Below are positions 1 to 5,315 of a stretch of 5,820 nucleotides of DNA, one piece after another (the first letter of the stretch is position 1; the number at the start of each line of letters is the position of its first letter). The notes below the pieces were generated by a model, which did no database searches, had not been told where the DNA came from, and worked only from the letters and a program-made list of their open reading frames with translations. The stretch is from Methanothrix sp. (GTDB lineage: Archaea > Halobacteriota > Methanosarcinia > Methanotrichales > Methanotrichaceae), in NCBI GenBank assembly GCA_028708055.1, contig JAQVZT010000175.1, forward strand, positions 1 through 5,820, given 5' to 3'. The position numbers and the translations under genes are program-made.

Positions 1-82
1 TTGGCAAAGCTCTCGAATATATCGAATATTGATGGATACCTCTTATCCCACATTTGATATCACCATATGATTACTTGTCTAT

Positions 83-114
83 ACTAACCCTATGTTAGTG
101 ATAGGATATAAATT
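83..114 (+). promoter_or_regulatory. Candidate promoter: 17-bp dyad followed by TATA box
   Basis: An inverted repeat ACTAAC-ccctat-type dyad (83-88 and 94-99, perfect 6-bp arms, 5-base spacer) ends eight bases before an archaeal TATA-like box, TATAAATT, at 107-114. In archaea transcription usually starts about 25 bases after the TATA centre, which would be near 134-138. A dyad at the upstream edge of a TATA/BRE region is a usual place for a regulator to bind. A perfect Shine-Dalgarno-like GGAGGT sits at 123-128 but would lie upstream of the predicted start of transcription, so it may be fortuitous. No activity can be shown from sequence alone. Confidence 0.4.
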
Positions 115-133
115 TTTGCCTCGGAGGTAGAAC

Positions 134-445
134 ACCATCAATAAAATCGGCATGAAAACTGAAACTGCAGGGAAGAAAAGGTGAGAAAAACGCCGTTCCG
201 CAGCGCCCTCCCAGGAGGAACAGAGCTGCCCTGTAGCAGCCGTCTCATCTCACCCGGAGCCAATGCGCGACTCATTGGCCAGGCAGCACTGGGATTTTGA
301 CACAGCGCCCGTTTCAAGGGGACCCGATCGCCTGTAGACGGAGGGCCTGGCTCTGGCCTATTTCATTGCGCATTCCTGCGCCGCGTTTTCCCTCTTGCCG
401 ATGATCCATGGCGATCTGACCATTGCACCTTGTGAGGTGTTTTTC
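134..445 (+). other. Unassigned GC-rich, hairpin-forming segment; candidate non-coding RNA or gene remnant
   Basis: The segment lies between a promoter-like element (83-114) and a terminator-like hairpin with five T (425-444), which would give a transcript of about 310 bases. Possible stems on the + strand are GGTGAGA 180-186 with TCTCACC 248-254 enclosing GTTCC 195-199/GGAAC 217-221 and GCTGC 225-229/GCAGC 236-240; then GCCAATG 259-265/CATTGGC 273-279 with a 7-base loop; and CCAGGC 279-284/GCCTGG 345-350, which shares one base with the preceding stem. Stems of this size can arise by chance in GC-rich DNA, so this is only a candidate. The same stretch is also part of a reading frame broken by TGA (182-184) and TAG (335-337), so a decayed gene is the alternative. 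Confidence 0.25.
425..444 (+). terminator. Intrinsic-terminator-like hairpin with T5
   Basis: CACCT (426-430), loop TGTG, AGGTG (435-439) forms a perfect 5-bp stem that can be extended by a G-U pair (425/440), directly followed by a run of five T (440-444). Archaeal polymerases stop mainly at T runs, with or without a hairpin, so this could end a transcript that starts near 135. The stem is short and the call depends on that transcript existing. Confidence 0.3.
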
Positions 446-537
446 GCCATCGCCGAAGACCTACGCCGAAATTGCGCGGCGTCCGTTCGACCTGAAACCT
501 TTATCGATCCGAGTGAAGGAAGTCTTTAATCCTGCTT

Positions 538-553
538 ATCGGTCGATCGGTCG
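538..553. repeat. Tandem 8-bp direct repeat
   Basis: ATCGGTCG occurs twice head to tail (538-545 and 546-553). A partial third version, aATCGGcc, follows at about 563-570. There is no coding context. It may be a small slippage duplication; no function is suggested. Confidence 0.5.
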
Positions 554-639
554 GCTAGACTTAATCGGCCTATGAATCACTTCTATTGGGAACAATACGC
601 GACAAAACATAACTATCTTCTTTATCAATATATCTAGTT

Positions 640-694
640 TTCGGGACTACATAGGGAGTCTGCAGATTCGGGACTCTGCAGGACTACATGCAGT
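640..694. repeat. Compact cluster of short direct and inverted repeats
   Basis: TTCGGGACT occurs at 640-648 and 667-675, GGACTACAT at 644-652 and 681-689, and CTGCAG at 660-665 and 676-681, with a related ATGCAG at 688-693. GAGTC (656-660) and GACTC (672-676) can also pair as a hairpin. The cluster lies about 90 bases before the orphan gene at 782 and may be a regulatory or rearranged spot. I see no insertion-sequence ends or target duplications. Confidence 0.5.
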
Positions 695-731
695 CAGCGG
701 TTCGCCAAATTAGCCTTCGCGATACTACAGG

Positions 732-760
732 TTAAATAGAAGCGAGTGAGATAGAATATT
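732..760 (+). promoter_or_regulatory. Probable promoter of the orphan gene at 782
   Basis: Two AT-rich TATA-like candidates precede the gene: TTAAATA at 732-738, predicting a start near 760 and a leader of about 22 bases, and ATAGAATATT at 751-760, predicting a start close to 780 and an almost leaderless message. No good Shine-Dalgarno sequence lies just before the ATG, which fits the second, but the two cannot be told apart here. Confidence 0.35.
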
Positions 761-781
761 GTAGCGGCATTATCATCTGGA

Positions 782-1186
782 ATGGACGGATCTACTGATA
801 GTCAAAAGGCGTCCCGGGAGGAATTTATCCCGACCGGAAAGCACCAGGATGTGAGTTTTATGATCGATGGCCTAGTTCAGTTTGAGGCGAATATCCAGAG
901 CTTCAGGAGCATCAGATCGAGGGTTATCTGGCCAGACTCAGAGGGACCCTGGATTGATGGTGGAATCGAAGATCTCATGGTTCATTTCACCTATGCCAGT
1001 TGGACCGCCTACAACCTTGGTTGCGCTCTATCCATGGCCCTATCCAGCAAAGAGGAGGATATTGGACGCACCATCTCTGAGATGCTGACCAGGATGATCT
1101 CTTCAATGGGCGCGATTCAACTGGCGGAAATTTGCCTCACCCCGGATGCAATAGACGAGCTGAAGCGGGATCATATCGAACCCTGA
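782..1186 (+). CDS. Hypothetical protein of 134 aa, no recognised family
   Basis: I do not recognise this protein. It appears soluble, with no signal peptide and no membrane segment long enough to be convincing. After a polar, probably flexible N-terminus (residues 1-25), the rest looks largely helical, with hydrophobic-polar alternation in residues 26-50 and 62-118 and an acidic/basic C-terminus. A W-P-D-S-E-G-P-W stretch at residues 50-57 is the most distinctive feature; two cysteines (81, 117) do not form a metal motif. The ATG at 782 gives the longest frame and sits a short distance after TATA-like sequences, but no clear ribosome binding site precedes it; the Met at residue 27 is an alternative. 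It stands alone: long non-coding DNA is upstream and a minus-strand tRNA downstream. Reasonable codon use and length make it likely to be real, but no role can be assigned. Confidence 0.6.
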   Translation: MDGSTDSQKASREEFIPTGKHQDVSFMIDGLVQFEANIQSFRSIRSRVIWPDSEGPWIDGGIEDLMVHFTYASWTAYNLGCALSMALSSKEEDIGRTISEMLTRMISSMGAIQLAEICLTPDAIDELKRDHIEP

Positions 1187-1203
1187 AAACCGCGATCTCA
1201 AAG

Positions 1204-1214
1204 CTCTTCTTTTC
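1204..1214 (+). terminator. T-rich probable terminator of the orphan gene
   Basis: TCTTCTTTTCC, about 18 bases after the stop codon of the 134-aa gene, is a pyrimidine/T-rich run of the kind at which archaeal RNA polymerase terminates. No strong hairpin precedes it. Confidence 0.3.
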
Positions 1215-1280
1215 CATTCGCAAGATGCACGGAAGACGCATACTTGTACTATGACTGAATATGGCTCTCAGGCCGTGCTT

Positions 1281-1300
1281 AAATTATCTTTTTAAGAAGA
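1281..1300 (-). terminator. T-rich 3' flank of tRNA-Gln
   Basis: Reading on the minus strand directly after the discriminator base comes CTCTTCTTAAAAAG and then GATAATTT, a T-rich stretch suited to ending the tRNA precursor. No hairpin is needed for archaeal termination at such sites; the exact end cannot be placed. Confidence 0.35.
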
Positions 1301-1301
1301 G

Positions 1302-1374
1302 TAGCCCGGCCGGGATTCGAACCTGGGTGGGGAGGTCCAGAGCCTCCTGTGATTGACCGCTACACTACCGGGCT
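1302..1374 (-). tRNA. tRNA-Gln (anticodon CUG)
   Basis: The minus strand folds into a 73-base tRNA. The acceptor stem is AGCCCGG (1374-1368) with CCGGGCU (1309-1303), giving the A1-U72 first pair typical of archaeal tRNA-Gln, and the discriminator base is A (1302). The anticodon stem is GGAGG/CCUCC with loop CUCUGGA; the anticodon CUG (1340-1338) reads CAG. The T loop is UUCGAAU. CCA is not encoded, as is common in archaea, so it must be added by the CCA-adding enzyme. There is no intron. The D stem has G-C, U-A, G-C and a U13/U22 non-pair; the T stem has one A51-C63 mismatch. In methanogens this tRNA is normally charged through Glu-tRNA and the GatDE amidotransferase. It lies just behind the MBL-fold gene in the same direction. 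Confidence 0.95.
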
Positions 1375-1399
1375 TCGCCACTACCCTTGCAGCAGGTAG

Positions 1400-1407
1400 T
1401 TATTAAT
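1400..1407 (-). promoter_or_regulatory. TATA-like box of tRNA-Gln over the hydrolase stop codon
   Basis: On the minus strand ATTAATAA lies with its centre about 30 bases before the mature 5' end of the tRNA, the normal place for an archaeal TATA box serving a tRNA with a short 5' leader. It overlaps the TAA stop codon of the MBL-fold gene (1405-1403), so the tRNA can be transcribed on its own even though it follows that gene closely. Confidence 0.5.
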
Positions 1408-2086
1408 CTATCGATTGACGGGCTCCTTCCGCCCTGGGACAGTTGAGAAGAACAACCCGAAATTCCTGTTCGGACCTGCCTGCGCGAGAAAGCTCTCCAT
1501 TATTTAAAACCAGTCTCTTCTGAAGATCTGCCTGGCCTTTGCCTTTGAGAAAACCGTCGATTGGATCAAGATCAAAGCTCAGGGCATTGGTTTTATAGTG
1601 CATGGGCACAGCGATTGCCGGATTTAGCTGCCTCATCACCTCATTCGCACCGGCTGCATCAATGGTATATCTTCCCCCCACTGGAAGAAAGAGCAGATCC
1701 ACCGCGCCTATGGCCTTCACCTGATCCGGGCTCAGAGCGTGCCCCAGATCGCCCAGATGGCAGACTCTTATGCCGTCCAGCGCGAAGCAGAAGATGGTAT
1801 TGGCACCTCGCAGCCTTCCACAATCCGCATCATGGTACGATTCTATGCCCAGAATATACATTCCCTGGCAATTGTGTTTGCCGGGGCCGGAGATCACTTT
1901 CGCATCCTTTCCCGCAGCGAGGGCATTATTGTGGTCCAGATGATCATGGCTGATGAGCACAATGTCCGCCCGAATCGGCGGGAGGCTGTAGCCCACCTCA
2001 TCCTCATGAAATGGATCAAGCAGCAGAGAAATGCTATCTTTGCCTTCCAGCAGGAAGCAGGAGTGTCCCAGCCAGGTGACAATCAT
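1403..2086 (-). CDS. Metallo-beta-lactamase-fold metal-dependent hydrolase (UlaG-like, COG2220 type)
   Basis: The N-terminus (W-L-G-H-S-C-F after Met-Ile-Val-Thr) is the typical start of small MBL-fold hydrolases of the UPF0173/UlaG-like group. The metal-binding signature S-H-D-H-L-D-H is at residues 46-52 (His47, His49, Asp51, His52). Further expected ligands follow: His85 in Y-H-D, Asp113 in H-L-G-D-L-G-H and His163 in P-M-H-Y. All the positions needed for a two-metal centre seem present, so the enzyme should be active; the substrate is unknown. Its length (227 aa) is normal for the family. There is no signal peptide, so it acts in the cytoplasm. The gene starts 21 bases after taw2 ends and is probably co-transcribed with it, but the spacer has no strong Shine-Dalgarno sequence. 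No link to tRNA modification should be assumed; archaeal genomes often carry this family in varied contexts. Confidence 0.9.
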   Translation of the reverse strand: MIVTWLGHSCFLLEGKDSISLLLDPFHEDEVGYSLPPIRADIVLISHDHLDHNNALAAGKDAKVISGPGKHNCQGMYILGIESYHDADCGRLRGANTIFCFALDGIRVCHLGDLGHALSPDQVKAIGAVDLLFLPVGGRYTIDAAGANEVMRQLNPAIAVPMHYKTNALSFDLDPIDGFLKGKGQADLQKRLVLNNGELSRAGRSEQEFRVVLLNCPRAEGARQSID

Positions 2087-2107
2087 AATTGGTGATAGCC
2101 GTCTCGA

Positions 2108-3142
2108 TTAGAAATCACTATCGATTCGGGCGTCAACTACAGCATGAACCACGCCTGGTGAGAACTTCTTAACCAGCACATGGCCCAGGATATCGGCGTG
2201 ATAGCCCAGCGCTTCTGCTGCTGCCGTCACATCTCTGATGGCCGCGTCCGGATACATGCGGGACGGAATGGTCTGATGGTAATGCAGAATCCCCCCCGGC
2301 CTTAGGGCGGAAATGCCCTTTTGCAGATATCGGTCGGTTACCTGGACCATGCCCATCACCACCCTATCTGCCGCTCCTTCCGGAGTCACTTTCGCGCAGT
2401 CCCCCAGGACAGGCTGCACAATATCCTCCACATGATTTTGCCGGATATTCTGGCAGAGGTAATGGTAAGCATTGGGATTCCACTCGATTGCCATGATCTT
2501 TCTCGGCTGAGAGTGCACAGCCATGGGAATGGAAAAGTATCCTATCCCGGCAAACATGTCCACTACATACTCGCCTTTGCCCAGGCGGCTCATTCGGATG
2601 CGCTCCGTGAGGTTGCCGGGAGAGAACATCACCAGTCTCGCGTCCAAATTGAATCTAATGCCATTTTCCCTATGCACGGTCTGTGTTTTATCTCCGATGA
2701 TAAGCCTTCGTGCTGGCTCGCGAAAGGGGCCGGAGATGCCCTCGTCAGCCAGTACAGAACGGCAGCGAGGATAAAAGTCCAAAAGGGCCTGGCCGATCTG
2801 CTGCTCATATTCCCTGAGGCCAGGATGGATCTTGACTACTATTATGTCTCCTAAAAGAAACCATCCGCGGGGAAGGATATCGATGCATTCCTGGGGAATT
2901 TTTCCTTGAAGGGAATGGCAGAGGTCCGGCGTTTTCCTGTAGTAGACCGGATCTTCCTGCAAAATATGCTCATAGCCGGGGACGGATTGCATGACAGGGA
3001 TCTCCACCTGGCCGTCTTTCTTAATGATCTTGCGGCTCTTATCAAAAACGCCGAGAGAGACTGCCTCTCTCATGGACGAATCAGCGTCCTTATTACCGGC
3101 AATGATCGCCAGTCTATTTCTTCTGGGTATAGCTCTGCTCAA
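2108..3142 (-). CDS. taw2: tRNA(Phe) wyosine pathway aminocarboxypropyltransferase Taw2
   Basis: This is a class I AdoMet-dependent enzyme of the Trm5/Tyw2 family. Taw2 transfers the 3-amino-3-carboxypropyl group of AdoMet to the tricyclic 4-demethylwyosine base at position 37 of tRNA-Phe. The N-terminal part includes the family stretch S-R-K-I...V-E-I-P-V (36-50); then come N-L-D...V-M-F-S-P-G-N-L-T-E-R (165-181), where S-P-G-N is the Tyw2/Taw2 version of the S-P-R-L seen in Trm5 methyltransferases; the AdoMet-binding loop V-V-D-M-F-A-G-I-G-Y-F-S (193-204); acidic I-E-W-N (219-222); and V-V-M-G-M-V-Q-V-T (261-269) in place of the Trm5 N-P-P motif. The start is TTG at 3142: an in-frame TGA lies two codons upstream, GGTGA (3150-3146) precedes it closely, and the next Met (residue 24) would cut conserved sequence. 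It overlaps the upstream membrane gene by 29 bases, suggesting translational coupling. Confidence 0.9.
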   Translation of the reverse strand: MSRAIPRRNRLAIIAGNKDADSSMREAVSLGVFDKSRKIIKKDGQVEIPVMQSVPGYEHILQEDPVYYRKTPDLCHSLQGKIPQECIDILPRGWFLLGDIIVVKIHPGLREYEQQIGQALLDFYPRCRSVLADEGISGPFREPARRLIIGDKTQTVHRENGIRFNLDARLVMFSPGNLTERIRMSRLGKGEYVVDMFAGIGYFSIPMAVHSQPRKIMAIEWNPNAYHYLCQNIRQNHVEDIVQPVLGDCAKVTPEGAADRVVMGMVQVTDRYLQKGISALRPGGILHYHQTIPSRMYPDAAIRDVTAAAEALGYHADILGHVLVKKFSPGVVHAVVDARIDSDF

Positions 3143-4460
3143 AGCTCACCCCTTCTCGGGTTAGATTGAACGTTAAGACGGATGTCTCATTCATGCTCGT
3201 GACCGTAGATGGCAATCCGTAAACTAGCAGGTTGGTACTGAATCCTTCAGGTGCCTGGAAGCTGAGGCTTACAGGAATTGCTGTCCAGTTACCCTGCAGA
3301 TATATCTTGACACTTGCGTCACCAGTGGAATTCATCCGCACGAGAGTATTATTGCCATGAGAGATGGTCACAATTCCGCCTCTAGCGCTGATGCTCTGAT
3401 CGATATTAGGGGGAAGAGAGATCTGCATATCATTTGCCATGCCATCCGGGTTGGTGATGTTCATTCCCAGATAGCTCTCGTTGCTGCTATTGGATAAATT
3501 CGCAGTGTAAAAGACCAGAGAAGATGGCGGTAAGGGCTTGTCCACCAGCGACGGCCCATACATGAACAGAACTGCAAGAAGAGACAGCAGAATGGCCGAC
3601 CCCAATATGGTGACTGTTCTGGGCGGCATTGGCATCTTTTTCTTGCCGACTGGCGGCATCTGAATGTTCTTGGCGGTAGAAGTGGCCGCCGCCTGAGCGG
3701 GCGCAGCAATATCCTTTGCGGCTGCAATTTTGGATGATACCGCTTCATTCTTGGAAGATGCCGCGGATGAAACAACTGATGATGCCGCGCTCGACGTATC
3801 CGATGCAGGCATCATCTCGTCGAGGACTTCTGGCGTATGCAGCGGATAGGATGGCGCTTTTTCCTCCGCGCTCTTGTCTTCTGTCCTGGATTCGATCTTT
3901 TGTTTCGTCTTGTCATCTGCCTCTGATTCAGTCTTTTCTTCGATGGCATCTTCAGGTTTTTCATCGGCAACTGCGGGCGCTTCCCCTGTTGCCTCAGCAG
4001 CTCGCGATGTTACTGGCCGGCTCTCTTCTATCGGCACGGAGCTGTTCGGAATAGGTGCCATCTTCCTTCTCGTAGGAAGCACCACAGTGCCTTCATCGAA
4101 GTTAAGGATCAGATCGGTATATGTTCCCGTAACATCCATGAACCTGAGTGCCCGCGGAACCAGGTAGGAGACGCCGGATATCTTGACCTCTTCGAAGAAC
4201 TCGGTGTTCTTCATCAAACGATCTTTGAAGGCGTAAACCGCTCCGCTTTCCATCTTTGCGTCGATCTCGCTCAGACTGGGAAAACGATCTTCCTGCGCAG
4301 CCAGCTCTTTGGTGGCCACAACATAGGCTTCGAAGAAAACGCGACTCATCCTGTTGAGTCGATTGGTGTAGCGCCTATCGAAGAGGAAGGAGAAACCTTC
4401 TCCTTTGAGCTGCAAGCACTCTTCTCGCGAATGCCGCCAGGCAGAAAACGATACATCCAT
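3114..4460 (-). CDS. Single-pass membrane protein with acidic/Ser-Ala linker and sequon-rich outer domain
   Basis: I do not recognise the family. Residues 1-135 form a folded-looking N-terminal part with mixed helix and strand. Residues 144-265 are low-complexity: a charged Glu/Lys/Asp stretch (about 168-202), then Ser/Ala-rich with S-S-A-A-S-S twice (223-228, 231-236). A basic patch K-K-K (273-275) precedes one transmembrane helix at about 282-301. By the positive-inside rule the N-terminal 280 residues are cytoplasmic and the last 145 residues are outside. The outer domain is beta-rich and Ig-like in pattern, and carries nine N-x-S/T sequons (Asn 321, 324, 327, 334, 370, 377, 391, 424, 432) against one in the cytoplasmic part. 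GGTGAT (4477-4472) serves as ribosome binding site, 11 bases before the ATG. It is the first gene of the minus-strand block and is divergent from a secreted protein. A role in linking surface and cytoplasm is inference. Confidence 0.8.
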   Translation of the reverse strand: MDVSFSAWRHSREECLQLKGEGFSFLFDRRYTNRLNRMSRVFFEAYVVATKELAAQEDRFPSLSEIDAKMESGAVYAFKDRLMKNTEFFEEVKISGVSYLVPRALRFMDVTGTYTDLILNFDEGTVVLPTRRKMAPIPNSSVPIEESRPVTSRAAEATGEAPAVADEKPEDAIEEKTESEADDKTKQKIESRTEDKSAEEKAPSYPLHTPEVLDEMMPASDTSSAASSVVSSAASSKNEAVSSKIAAAKDIAAPAQAAATSTAKNIQMPPVGKKKMPMPPRTVTILGSAILLSLLAVLFMYGPSLVDKPLPPSSLVFYTANLSNSSNESYLGMNITNPDGMANDMQISLPPNIDQSISARGGIVTISHGNNTLVRMNSTGDASVKIYLQGNWTAIPVSLSFQAPEGFSTNLLVYGLPSTVTSMNETSVLTFNLTREGVSFEQSYTQKK

Positions 4461-4487
4461 CGTTGGTTGATATCACCAAACCAAATA

Positions 4488-4500
4488 AGTATTTTATGTT
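4488..4500 (-). promoter_or_regulatory. Probable TATA box of the membrane-protein operon
   Basis: On the minus strand ACATAAAATACTT provides an AT-rich TATA-like element about 30-40 bases before the ATG at 4460. A start of transcription 25 bases on would fall near 4469, close to or within the GGTGAT site, so either the spacing is at the short end or the true box is slightly further upstream. It would drive the membrane gene, taw2 and the MBL-fold gene. Confidence 0.4.
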
Positions 4501-4586
4501 TGGAGCCGGGCTGAGATGGGAGATTTGGCGGAAATGTGCATCAAGGCTGCGAATATGTCTCATATCAATCTCGTATGACAGGTATC

Positions 4587-4593
4587 TTTAAAT
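4587..4593 (+). promoter_or_regulatory. TATA-like box of the secreted-protein gene
   Basis: TTTAAAT centred at 4590 would place the start of transcription near 4615, only about five bases before the ATG at 4620. That fits the weak ribosome binding site there and favours 4620 over the earlier in-frame ATG codons at 4536 and 4575, which lie upstream of this box. Confidence 0.45.
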
Positions 4594-4619
4594 CTCGCTG
4601 GCTTAACAATAGTGGTCCG

Positions 4620-5315
4620 ATGAAGCATTTGGGATTGGGGCAAATTCTTCTGCTCATTGGGATGGGGCTAATACTGGGACAAGCGGCTGCTGAGCTTACA
4701 GCTTTTCAGAGCCTTGCGCCATCGGCAACCGTTGGGCAGATGGTCACGGTAACAGTATCGCTTACCTATAATGGACAGACGCCTACACAAGCAGTGGTCA
4801 CGCCCAGCCTTCCCTACGGAGTTGTCGCGAACGCCGGGGAGCAGAGCACCGAGCTTTATCCCGGTGTCACTCAGCAGGTCAGTTACCCGCTTACTGCAGA
4901 GCAGAGTGGATCCTATTGGATCGTTTCAGATATCAACTATGCGGAAGGAGGAGTCTGGCGCAATCTTCGATTGGAAGCTCCATTTACCGCCATTGATTCA
5001 ACGCCTTCTGCCTCTCAGCAATCGCAGCAAGGGCCATTGACTGGCATGACACCAGGCATTGGACAGGATGGATCTTATCCTGGTGGATCGTATACCGGTG
5101 GCGCTGACCAAACCGCAGATCCAAACACAATTCCACAAGACGGCGGTTTGCCTAACAAAAAGCGGCCCGGAAATATGAATCCCGATAATTCCGGAAATGG
5201 ACCTGATAACACCGATAATGGGCCAGGCAATTCCGGCAGCGAAGGCAGCGGGCAGCAGGGCGATGGATCTGCGCAGGGAGATTCACCTGGGTCCTCTGAG
5301 ACAGGCCAAATGTAA
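4620..5315 (+). CDS. Secreted protein: signal peptide, beta-sandwich-like domain, disordered tail
   Basis: Starting at 4620 the product is 231 aa. Residues 1-24 form a signal peptide: a short n-region (M-K-H), a Leu/Ile/Gly-rich core, and Q-A-A-A before Glu25. Residues 25-125 resemble the extracellular beta-sandwich repeats of archaeal surface proteins (CARDB/DUF11 style): V-G-Q-M-V-T-V-T-V-S-L-T-Y-N, then L-P-Y-G-V, L-Y-P-G-V and S-G-S-Y-W-I-V. Residues 126-231 are low-complexity, rich in Gly, Ser, Asn, Asp, Gln and Pro, with P-D-N and G-N-G-type repeats; there is no second membrane segment, lipobox cysteine or PGF-type sorting end. The mature part has no N-x-S/T sequon. An in-frame ATG at 4536 would add 28 residues before the signal peptide and is judged less likely. 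It is divergent from the membrane-protein gene and may belong to the cell envelope or sheath; no specific function can be given. Confidence 0.8.
   Translation: MKHLGLGQILLLIGMGLILGQAAAELTAFQSLAPSATVGQMVTVTVSLTYNGQTPTQAVVTPSLPYGVVANAGEQSTELYPGVTQQVSYPLTAEQSGSYWIVSDINYAEGGVWRNLRLEAPFTAIDSTPSASQQSQQGPLTGMTPGIGQDGSYPGGSYTGGADQTADPNTIPQDGGLPNKKRPGNMNPDNSGNGPDNTDNGPGNSGSEGSGQQGDGSAQGDSPGSSETGQM

Larger units (their letters stand above)
1..781. other. Long intergenic region without a convincing gene
   Basis: No reading frame of useful length fills this stretch on either strand. Base composition changes sharply: counting by eye, 1-120 is about 33% GC, 181-360 about 63%, 361-480 about 55%, and 601-660 about 33%. 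The GC-rich middle can form several hairpins and is preceded by a promoter-like element and followed by a terminator-like hairpin (separate entries). I looked for archaeal RNase P RNA and SRP RNA signatures (GAGGAAAGTCC-type and GGAAGGGAGCAGC-type motifs) on both strands and did not see them. The rest, 445-781, is mostly AT-rich with small repeats and the probable promoter of the gene at 782. Confidence 0.6.

Noticed and set aside
335..337. Pyrrolysine-coding TAG
   Set aside because: The frame has an additional TGA and no similarity to methylamine methyltransferases, so a chance stop or a decayed gene is more likely.
399..414. C/D box guide RNA (GATGAT followed by CTGA)
   Set aside because: The box C-like sequence is imperfect, spacing to CTGA is too short and no C'/D' pair is present.
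134..445. RNase P RNA or SRP RNA
   Set aside because: Size and GC content would suit, but the conserved core motifs of either RNA are not visible on either strand.
1..781. CRISPR array or insertion sequence
   Set aside because: There are no regularly spaced repeats of 20 bases or more, no transposase frame and no paired terminal inverted repeats; the repeats seen are only 8-9 bases long.
1561..2095. Open frames on the + strand opposite the MBL-fold gene
   Set aside because: The minus-strand protein has a complete set of metal-binding motifs; the + strand frames give compositions without recognisable domains and are shadows.
2321..2854. 177-codon + strand frame opposite taw2
   Set aside because: It lies fully within the well-supported Taw2 coding sequence and has no family-like features.
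4026..4460. Possible GINS-like replication domain in the N-terminus of the membrane protein
   Set aside because: The stretch around residues 104-130 (R-F-M-D-V ... V-V-L-P) loosely recalls the small domain of archaeal GINS, but the match is too weak and a membrane anchor does not fit a replication factor.
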